Below are positions 17,872-24,129 of a DNA stretch of 44,900 nt, piece after piece (position 1 is the stretch's first letter; every line of letters starts with the position of its first letter). This stretch comes from an uncultured Myxococcales bacterium (GTDB lineage: Bacteria > Myxococcota_A > Polyangia > Palsa-1104 > JAEUJZ01). The stretch is taken from contig CALMML010000098.1 in NCBI GenBank assembly GCA_937868485.1, positions 1-44,900 on the forward strand, written 5' to 3'. The translations under genes and the position numbers were made by a program. A model generated the notes under the pieces. It was not told the DNA's origin and made no database searches. It saw only the letters and a list, made by a program, of their open reading frames with translations.

Positions 17872-18554
17872 AGCGACTCCTTCAAGCGGTAGCCCAGGCC
17901 GTAGACTGTCTCGATTGGGTCCGCCCCGATGGCACCGAGCTTCTGACGAATCCGGCGAATGTGGCTGTCCACGGTCCGCTCGGTGATGACGTGTCCGTGT
18001 CCATAGGCACGATCCACCAGCTCGCTGCGCGAAAAGACCCGCCCTGGTGACTGCAAGAGCGACTGAAGCAGCGCAAACTCAGTCACGGTCAGCACCACTT
18101 CCTGACCGACCCAGGTGCAGCGATGCCGGTGTAGATCCATCTCCAGCGCGCCGCGCCGCTGAATCGCCCCTTTTTCCGGGGTCGCAGGCTCCGGCGACAG
18201 CCGCCGCAGGACCGCTTTGACCCGCGCCAGCAGCTCGCGCGGGCTAAACGGCTTCACCAAGTAGTCATCGGCCCCCAGCTCCAGGCCCAGCACCCGGTCT
18301 AGCTCTTCATCCCGGCTCGACACAAAGATGATCGGCAGTCGGCTCTGTGCCCGGATCTTGCGGCAGACCTCTAGGCCATCGGACTCCGGCATCACGATGT
18401 CGAGCACGACCAAGTCGATCCCGCCTGCCGAAAACTGGCTGAGCGCCTCTGCACCGTCTTTGGCCTCGACCACCTGAAAGCCGCCCTGCTGAAGCGTAAA
18501 GCGCATCACGTCACGGATGTGCCCGTCGTCATCCACCACCAGGATTCGGCTCAT
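17868..18554 (-). CDS. OmpR-family response regulator, CreB-like
   Basis: The receiver domain carries the acidic pocket VVDDDGHIRD, phosphoacceptor Asp52 in VVLDIVMPESDG, the Thr/Ser switch in IIFVSSRDEE and the lysine in DDYLVKPFSP. A winged-helix DNA-binding domain follows (VLTVTEFALLQSLLQSPGRV, then RTVDSHIRRIRQKL). At 228 residues it matches OmpR/PhoB proteins. It is translated just before its kinase. Assignment as CreB-like rests mostly on its partner and the nearby CreD-like gene. Confidence 0.93.
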   Translation of the reverse strand: MSRILVVDDDGHIRDVMRFTLQQGGFQVVEAKDGAEALSQFSAGGIDLVVLDIVMPESDGLEVCRKIRAQSRLPIIFVSSRDEELDRVLGLELGADDYLVKPFSPRELLARVKAVLRRLSPEPATPEKGAIQRRGALEMDLHRHRCTWVGQEVVLTVTEFALLQSLLQSPGRVFSRSELVDRAYGHGHVITERTVDSHIRRIRQKLGAIGADPIETVYGLGYRLKESL

Positions 18555-18679
18555 GGGCTTACCTTACCGTGCGCACCGGCAACGCTTGACGACAATTGCA
18601 GACGCAGCCACCTATTGTTCCCCCGCCACGATGACCCTTGGGCTGGGTCGCCAAACGGTGTAGAACCTTGGGACTTGTG

Positions 18680-19252
18680 ATGACCAAAAGTGACACGGAC
18701 AAGATGCGGCGCTGGGAAGTGTGGCAGCGAGACGACGGAACGACCTACCTGACCTGGGGCACCAAAGCGACCCCAACCGACTCGGAAAAGCTGGTCAGCA
18801 CCTTCTATTCGGCCAACTGGCTGAGCGCGGAGCGGGAAGCGTTTGGCAGCGACCCAGAGATCGACGAAGGCATCCAGCCGCTCGTGGAAGTGGTGCATCA
18901 GTTCCCCGGTGTGATGGCGATGGCCGCCTGCCAGGGACACCCCGAGCGAGGAGACGACTGCGCAGTGATCGGGCTCACCTTTGATGACCCGCTGTCCCTC
19001 AAGACCTTTGCGGCGGCGCTGTGTCAGCTGGCCAAGCTGGACCCGCCCGTTAGCTGGGACCTGCGACTGGACGAAGAGCGAACCCAAGACCTGCCCCCGG
19101 AAGCGCTCGCGTTTGAGCTGACCCTGTTCGACGACCATGGCGTTCCCTCCCCCTTGCTGCTGATGGCGTTTTCGCACTCCCTGCTCGCCGTCTCTGGCGT
19201 GGCGGGACTGTCGGCAGTCCCAGCCTTCCGCAAAGATCCCGTCGTCAACTAG
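18680..19252 (+). CDS. Conserved-looking hypothetical protein
   Basis: This is a 190-residue soluble protein that I do not recognise. It starts at MTKSDTDKMRRWEVWQRDD; a longer frame begins 14 codons upstream but looks non-coding. Features are a Trp/Tyr-rich start, the stretch VMAMAACQGHPERGDD in the middle, and a hydrophobic patch near the C-terminus (LLLMAFSHSLLAVSGVAG) that could be a buried helix or strand. There is no signal peptide. It sits alone on the plus strand, divergent from the two-component operon with a 125-bp gap, and ends 6 bp before the convergent partner of the CreD-like gene. Confidence 0.6.
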   Translation: MTKSDTDKMRRWEVWQRDDGTTYLTWGTKATPTDSEKLVSTFYSANWLSAEREAFGSDPEIDEGIQPLVEVVHQFPGVMAMAACQGHPERGDDCAVIGLTFDDPLSLKTFAAALCQLAKLDPPVSWDLRLDEERTQDLPPEALAFELTLFDDHGVPSPLLLMAFSHSLLAVSGVAGLSAVPAFRKDPVVN

Positions 19253-19258
19253 ACCCCG

Positions 19259-20536
19259 CTACGGCGCCACCCGAGCCGCCTGCGGATCAGACCCGGCAGC
19301 CCCACGGTAATACTGGCCGGTCAGGTCTACGGTATAGGCGACCCGCACAGTGGCTGCGCTCGATAGCAGCTGCTGGTGCAGGTGGATGCTCTTGCCCGGC
19401 GTCGGAATGCGCTGGGTAAACTCCACCTCACTGCCGGAATCGACGGTGCCCAGGCTGCCGCCCTCCCACTGATAGTTGAACACCTGCGGCAGGCTCAGCG
19501 TGACGAACAGATCGTTTACGTTCCAAGACGCTGCCGGGAAGCTGTAGTCGAGCCGCCCTGACAGTGCATAGCCGCCTTGCTGCTCAGACAGGACCAGCTC
19601 GACCCGCGCCGACTCATCACCCGTTCGCGCTGGGGTCACGGGCAGCGACAGCGTACCGCCCTTGACGTGAAACGGGACGCTTGCGCCGTTGACGAACACC
19701 TTGTCCAGGCTCTGCCGAGGCGGCAGCGCAAAGTCGATGGTGCGCGCCCCTTCAAACTGAAGGGCATACAGCACCCGGAAGATGCGACGACCTTCCAGCG
19801 TAGACACCACGGAGGCATTGGCGGTCGTCACCACCGGCTCAATCGGGGGTCGCGCCGCTGCTTGGCGAGTCACAGCTGCTGCTTTGGGGTGGCGATCCCA
19901 CACGACCTCGAAGCGATTCGACTGGGGATACAGGGTGTAGCCGTCTCCTTCTTCGATGCGATCGCTGTTTCCCAAGATGAACAGGTTTTCGTCAAAGCGA
20001 AGCCGCAGCTGGGCGAGAGCCGCCGCCGGATAGACCACCTCGGCGGTGCGACGCGTCCCCTTGCCTTGCGCGGTCGAAAGGAAGCCGAAGTCAAACGAGT
20101 AGCTCCCCGGCTTGTCCGTCATAAACGACAGCATCCCATCGACCACCGCCAGCACCCCGTTTTGCACGGTCGGCAGCTTGGTGATGCGAATCGCGGCATC
20201 TTTGCGCAAAAGCCGCACCGTGACCCAGCCCTCCGCCTCCAGCACCGACAGCTCGACGTGTGCAGAGACATCCACGGCGTTTTCCAAAAGACGACCCGAT
20301 AGCTCCAGCTTGCCGACGCTTGCGGTCAGCGGTGGCTTGGCTGCTTGGGTCGTTTCCTTGGCCTGGCTTTCTTTGTAAAGGCGCAGCACCTCACTGAGCG
20401 GCAGCGTCGCAGTGGGCGAACCGGCAGACGCCGAAGGGCCGCCATCGGCCTTGGCCTTCCCCGCATCCACAGAACCCAGCAGAAGCACACCACACAGCCA
20501 AGCAAGCGAGCGGCGACTCACGATGTTACGCAGCAT
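19259..20536 (-). CDS. Secreted beta-rich protein, partner of CreD-like protein; unknown function
   Basis: The start at 20536 is fixed by a GGAGAG ribosome-binding site; a longer frame starts inside the upstream gene. The signal peptide is SLAWLCGVLLLGSVDAGKAKA. The mature protein of about 395 residues is mostly beta: LELSGRLLENAVDVSAHVEL, a repeat-like sandwich of valine- and leucine-rich strands, then SRFEVVWD-type and LSLPVTPART-type segments. No catalytic motif was seen. It overlaps the 3' end of the CreD-like gene by 11 bp, so the two are coupled and likely act together at the outer face of the inner membrane. Confidence 0.65.
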   Translation of the reverse strand: MLRNIVSRRSLAWLCGVLLLGSVDAGKAKADGGPSASAGSPTATLPLSEVLRLYKESQAKETTQAAKPPLTASVGKLELSGRLLENAVDVSAHVELSVLEAEGWVTVRLLRKDAAIRITKLPTVQNGVLAVVDGMLSFMTDKPGSYSFDFGFLSTAQGKGTRRTAEVVYPAAALAQLRLRFDENLFILGNSDRIEEGDGYTLYPQSNRFEVVWDRHPKAAAVTRQAAARPPIEPVVTTANASVVSTLEGRRIFRVLYALQFEGARTIDFALPPRQSLDKVFVNGASVPFHVKGGTLSLPVTPARTGDESARVELVLSEQQGGYALSGRLDYSFPAASWNVNDLFVTLSLPQVFNYQWEGGSLGTVDSGSEVEFTQRIPTPGKSIHLHQQLLSSAATVRVAYTVDLTGQYYRGAAGSDPQAARVAP

Positions 20537-21773
20537 GGGACTCTCCTTCCACGGACGCAGGGGCAAGCATGCGGTCAATCAGCGCGCGGACAGTGGGACG
20601 GGTGGTCAGCACCATCAGGGTGGTGAGCAGCGCCAGGATCTCCAGCGTGTAGATAAGCCCGGTGTAGCCCTGCAAAAACACCGCAGCGGTCGGAACACAC
20701 AGGGACGACACAATCAGGCCCAGGACGTAGCGCACTGCCGCCGGGGACAGCACCCAGCGCAGATAGAACAGGAGCAGTCCGCCCGAGATCCCGAGCGACA
20801 GCGCCCAGGCCGCGTAGAAGCTCAGGAAGGCGGCAAAGTAGCCGAGCAGGACGAAGAACAGTCCGTAGCTGGCGGCAATCAGATAGCTCTCATAGATGCG
20901 CAGCGGTCGTCCAAAGTAGATGCACAGCGCGGTAAGCCCTGCGAAGAACAGCAGAAACGGGGCCCAGCAGCGACGAACCATGGTCGCAATCAAGTTGTCG
21001 TAGGACTTTTCAGACGGCAGGATCACGCCGACCGGAATGCCCGACTGCAGCGACTGGTAGTTCCAGGTCAGCCAGACCTCATCGCCTTGGGTTCGGCTTT
21101 CGCTCGCAGGCACGACCCCATCGGCGTAGTCGAAGTTTGCACCACCACTGATGTGCATCGCGAGCCGCAGGTTGCGAACCGGGGATGCTGGATCGAGGCT
21201 GTAGGTAAAGGCATCCAGGCCACGACCCCGGAACACCACCCGAAACGCCACCTTGGCCCCGGCCTTGAGCCTTCCCGTCCACAGCAGCCGGTCGGTGCCG
21301 TTTTCGAGCTCGGCCTTTTTGGGCTGACCGTCCACCGTAAAGACCAGGTTGGACAGGAGCACCTTGTTCTTTTCCATGTTGATGGGAAAGACAAAGGCGA
21401 TGTCGATGTCGCGTCCCTGGTCGTTTTCAGCGGTGTAGTCGCCTTGGAAGGTGAAGTCGAACCCCGAAAAGTAGACCAGGCCGCGCTTGCGGTAGTTCAT
21501 CGCGGCGTCCACGGTCACTTCTTGGGACTGAAGCGGCAGCGCAGTCAGGCTGTTGAACACCGCGCCACTTGGCACAAAGCGCACAGAAGGGCCTGGCTGC
21601 ACAATCGGCGCGCCCCAGCGATCCATGACATCGCTGTACAGCTCGCTGCTGGCAAAGTTGCGGCGGTCGGTCATCTGGCTCGAGATGGTCGAACTCACCA
21701 ACAGGACGATGAGCAGGCTTCCCACAAAGTGGTAGCGCGCCGGGATCTGAAGCAAGGCAAGCAGTCGTCTCAT
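20526..21773 (-). CDS. CreD-like inner-membrane protein
   Basis: An AAGGAGA site sits 8 bases ahead of ATG 21773 and decides the start. The topology is one N-terminal membrane helix (FVGSLLIVLLVSSTI), a 230-residue extracytoplasmic beta-rich domain, then five C-terminal helices. This is the layout of CreD/CetA (about 450 residues). Local matches include PLRIYESYLIAASYGLFFVL against the CreD LRIHPVQYLLVG helix, and a final helix ending MVLTTR like the CreD LTRR end; both comparisons are from memory. CreD affects envelope stress and beta-lactam responses under CreBC control. The CreB/CreC-like pair 2 kb away supports the call. The 43-bp repeat array lies directly upstream. Confidence 0.65.
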   Translation of the reverse strand: MRRLLALLQIPARYHFVGSLLIVLLVSSTISSQMTDRRNFASSELYSDVMDRWGAPIVQPGPSVRFVPSGAVFNSLTALPLQSQEVTVDAAMNYRKRGLVYFSGFDFTFQGDYTAENDQGRDIDIAFVFPINMEKNKVLLSNLVFTVDGQPKKAELENGTDRLLWTGRLKAGAKVAFRVVFRGRGLDAFTYSLDPASPVRNLRLAMHISGGANFDYADGVVPASESRTQGDEVWLTWNYQSLQSGIPVGVILPSEKSYDNLIATMVRRCWAPFLLFFAGLTALCIYFGRPLRIYESYLIAASYGLFFVLLGYFAAFLSFYAAWALSLGISGGLLLFYLRWVLSPAAVRYVLGLIVSSLCVPTAAVFLQGYTGLIYTLEILALLTTLMVLTTRPTVRALIDRMLAPASVEGESHAA

Positions 21774-22209
21774 TGCGGTCTCCTTCGTCACGCGGGCTGT
21801 TCCGCCGTGATGAACAGAAGCCTAGCGACCGACTTTTGAGCACCTGCGACAGCAAGAAGGAAAGACCAAGGACAAATCGTGCAAAACCTGTGAAGACGAT
21901 CCCCAAGCGGCCTGCGAAGTCCCGCGCAAGCCGCCGTCCAAGGGTCAAGACCCTGACCAAGCTGGGGTCACGGCCACTTCGTCAGGGTCGCGACCTTGCG
22001 GCACTTGGTCCGCGTGGCACTTGGCAAGGTGCGCGACCTGCCTGCACCTGGTCGGATAGGCAGTCGGGAAGGGTCGCGACCTTGGGCCATCTGGTTGGCA
22101 GGCCAGTTCAGAAGGGGGAAGACCCTGGGCCGACTCAGCGCGTGGGGTTTAACAAGGGGAAAGACCCTGACAAGACGGGATGACGAGGGGATGCACGAGG
22201 GTGAATCCG
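21774..22209. other. Intergenic region with tandem-repeat array; no gene
   Basis: The 436 bp between the CreD-like start and the hydrolase stop contain no credible gene. Frames across it are interrupted or change phase with each repeat. The right-hand 270 bp are the 43-bp repeat array listed separately. The left-hand 170 bp are purine-rich on the plus strand and may hold a decayed unit. The promoter of the CreD-like gene must lie here, but I could not place it. Confidence 0.7.
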
Positions 22210-22210
22210 T
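21941..22210. repeat. Degenerate 43-bp tandem repeat array, 6-7 units
   Basis: Units begin at 21941, 21984, 22027, 22070, 22113, 22155 and 22198, so the steps are 43, 43, 43, 43, 42 and 43 bp. Each starts with a GC-rich partial palindrome: AGGGTCAAGACCCTG, AGGGTCGCGACCTTG, AGGTGCGCGACCTG, AGGGTCGCGACCTTG, AGGGGGAAGACCCTG and AGGGGAAAGACCCTG. The rest of the unit is also partly shared (CTGGT followed by GGCA). As 43 is not a multiple of three it is not a protein repeat. Its right end runs up to the hydrolase stop. Function is unknown. Confidence 0.85.
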
Positions 22211-23049
22211 CAGCCGATGCGCGAAGCGACCCACTTTTGCAGGCGCGGCACCGACCCGGGCCCCGGTCCAGGCTGCACATGCGGAGCATCCGGCTTGTGG
22301 GAAAACGACAGCGTCTCGCCATCTTCGGGAATGAAGACCTTGCCGCCAAGCCCTTCGGTGGTCAGCCGCTCGCGCAGAGCCCGGCGCGTGGTCGGGCAGT
22401 GATCCAGCGCTTCCAGGTGATTCAGCAGGACGGCATGCGGGGCCTTGCGGATGAGGGTCATAAGCTCGTCCTGGGAAAACAGGATGCTTGGGCCGACACC
22501 AAAGTTCGCGGATCCTGCCGGTGCGATGACCAGCTCGGGCCGCAGTCGCGAAAGGGCATCCAGCACGCTGTCGCACATCACCGCATCCGAGGTCATATAG
22601 ACGCTCGGCTCACCGGGATACGACAGGTAAAAGCCCGCCACCGGGCCCATCAGCCAGCCGATGAGCCCAGGTCCGTGACGCGACGGAATGTGCTCGACCA
22701 ACAGGCCCAGCTCGCCCGAGCGTAGCTCGCTTACGTTGAGGCCCTTTTGGCGCAGGCTCGGCACATCGGTTGGGCTGGCCCACACCGGCAGCTTGCGCTC
22801 CTTGATCCAGGCGATCCCGGCGGCATCCAGGTGATCGGGATGCTCGTGGGTGATGATGACGCCCGTCACCTTGTCGAGCAGCGCGGAGGTGCCTTCCGGC
22901 AGTGGCACAAGCGGGTTGTTGCGACGTCCGCCGCCAAACATCTTGAAGCCGGGCATCGCCCCCGGTGGGGACAGCATGGGATCGACCAGCAAGTGGTGCG
23001 GACCGATGGAAAGAACCAGGGTGGCGCTACGGATGTGATGGACCTGCAT
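22210..23049 (-). CDS. Metallo-beta-lactamase-fold hydrolase, UlaG/RomA-like
   Basis: The start MQVHHIRSATLVLSIGPHHL resembles UlaG-type proteins, followed by LLVDPML. The zinc motif ITHEHPDHLD (HxHxDH) follows, then a late His in ALLNHLEALDHC. Such enzymes are Zn- or Mn-dependent hydrolases; substrates range from lactones to phosphodiesters. ATG 23049 has an AGGAG site six bases upstream. A longer frame from 23148 would add a signal-like leader (VRLCALASVFAAAIQG), but it has no ribosome-binding site, and a promoter-like pair lies inside it. It diverges from a LysR gene that is a natural regulator. Confidence 0.85.
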   Translation of the reverse strand: MQVHHIRSATLVLSIGPHHLLVDPMLSPPGAMPGFKMFGGGRRNNPLVPLPEGTSALLDKVTGVIITHEHPDHLDAAGIAWIKERKLPVWASPTDVPSLRQKGLNVSELRSGELGLLVEHIPSRHGPGLIGWLMGPVAGFYLSYPGEPSVYMTSDAVMCDSVLDALSRLRPELVIAPAGSANFGVGPSILFSQDELMTLIRKAPHAVLLNHLEALDHCPTTRRALRERLTTEGLGGKVFIPEDGETLSFSHKPDAPHVQPGPGPGSVPRLQKWVASRIG

Positions 23050-23083
23050 AAACGACTCCTGCCCGGCTGAAGTGGCTTCACCC

Positions 23084-23112
23084 TGAATAGCGGCTGCGAA
23101 AACGGATGCCAA
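23084..23112 (-). promoter_or_regulatory. Candidate promoter of UlaG-like hydrolase gene
   Basis: On the minus strand TTGGCA (23112-23107) and TATTCA (23089-23084) are separated by exactly 17 bp. The predicted transcript starts near 23077, about 28 bases ahead of the ATG at 23049 and its ribosome-binding site. The -35 is 5/6 to consensus, the -10 only 3/6. It lies in the gap shared with the divergent LysR gene, where LysR proteins usually bind. Confidence 0.4.
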
Positions 23113-23160
23113 TGCGCAAAGTCGCACACCTGTCATCCGCTTTTGCATGATGATCGGGCG

Positions 23161-24027
23161 ATGCAGTGGGATCTCCTTCGGACGTTTGAAGCGGTGACGC
23201 GCCTGGGAAGCCTGACGGCTGCGGCCCGCGCCTTGGGTGTCAGCCAGTCGACGATCAGTCGGCAGCTTGGCAAGCTGGAAGAGCGGGCGGGATCGCCACT
23301 GCTGCTGCGAGAGGCCCCGCTGCGGCTGACCGAAAAGGGGGAAGCACTGCTCGGGGCGGTGCGGCCCATGGTCGATGCGGCGCTGGCCGTCCAGGCGGCA
23401 CTGGATGACACCCCACAGCTACACGGCGAAGTGACCCTAGCGACCGTGGGAGAACTGCTGCGCTGGGTGTTGGCCCCGGCACTGCCCTCGTTTTATGCGG
23501 CCTATCCGAGCCTGCGCCTGCGCATCCTGGCGGACAACCGGACAAGCAGCCTGGCGGCAGGCGAAGCGGACCTGGCGCTGCGGGTGTTTCGTCCAGAGCG
23601 TGGAGAGCTGATCGGGCAAAAGCTCCACAGCGAGTCGTACGGGCTCTATGTCGCGTCCAAGCTGCCGCTGCATCCCGAGGTGCCGTGGCTGGGTCTGTGC
23701 GGCTCCCTGGCCCTGATTCCAGAGCAGCGCTATGCCGAGCGAGCCTTCGCGCACCGTCCGGCCCGGCTGCTGCTGGAAGACATCGAGTCGCTGGCCCTGG
23801 CGGTCACGCAGGGTCTAGGGGTCGCCGTGCTGCCGCAAGGGCTGGCTGGTAAGCAAGCAGGCCTTGTGCAGGTATCGCCCAGTCAAGTCGGCGCGGTGGA
23901 CCTGGGGCCGATACCCAGCCGAGACTTCTGGCTGGTGGTGCATCACAGCAAGCAGCGGCTGCCGAAAGTGCGCGCTGTGATGGCGTGGCTGCGCAGCATC
24001 CGCACGCTCTGCACGCTCGGCGACTGA
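23161..24027 (+). CDS. LysR-family transcriptional regulator
   Basis: The N-terminal winged helix begins QWDLLRTFEAVTRLGSLTAA and continues ARALGVSQSTISRQLGKLEE, the standard LysR pattern. An effector-binding domain with two lobes follows (GEVTLATVGELLRWVLAPAL onward). Its length of 288 residues is normal. An in-frame TTG six codons upstream is less likely. It diverges from the UlaG-like hydrolase and lies 102 bp ahead of the EutB-EutC fusion, so it could control either or both. The inducer is unknown; ethanolamine or a lipid-derived amine would be a reasonable guess from context. Confidence 0.93.
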   Translation: MQWDLLRTFEAVTRLGSLTAAARALGVSQSTISRQLGKLEERAGSPLLLREAPLRLTEKGEALLGAVRPMVDAALAVQAALDDTPQLHGEVTLATVGELLRWVLAPALPSFYAAYPSLRLRILADNRTSSLAAGEADLALRVFRPERGELIGQKLHSESYGLYVASKLPLHPEVPWLGLCGSLALIPEQRYAERAFAHRPARLLLEDIESLALAVTQGLGVAVLPQGLAGKQAGLVQVSPSQVGAVDLGPIPSRDFWLVVHHSKQRLPKVRAVMAWLRSIRTLCTLGD

Positions 24028-24070
24028 TCCCACGGTCCGCCACGCGGCCAGACTGCCCGCAGGAATAAGG

Positions 24071-24123
24071 TTTGGGGGTTCGTTCAATGTTTGGATAATT
24101 GACCAACCTTTGACTGCAAGGAG
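24071..24123 (+). promoter_or_regulatory. AT-rich promoter region and ribosome-binding site of the EutB-EutC fusion
   Basis: The gap is markedly AT-richer than its surroundings. GATAAT (24094-24099) could serve as -10 with TTGGGG (24072-24077) as a weak -35 at 16 bp. TTTGG and CCAAC flank the -10 as a short inverted repeat around ATAATTGA, a possible LysR half-site arrangement. AAGGAG at 24118-24123 is a strong ribosome-binding site seven bases before the ATG. Confidence 0.4.
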
Positions 24124-24129
24124 TCTCCG

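Noticed and set aside
20412-21839. Long plus-strand open frame of 475 codons
   Set aside because: It runs antisense to the CreD-like gene and its partner, which have signal peptides, membrane helices and ribosome-binding sites. The composition (His/Gln/Arg-rich) is that of a shadow.
21941-22210. The 43-bp periodic array as a CRISPR
   Set aside because: The units vary in the supposed repeat and share similarity in the supposed spacers, the cores differ between neighbours, and no cas gene is present. It fits a degenerate tandem repeat better.
24028-24129. Cobalamin riboswitch ahead of the EutB-EutC fusion
   Set aside because: The gap is only 102 bp, too short for the roughly 200-nt element, and no B12-box-like sequence is visible.
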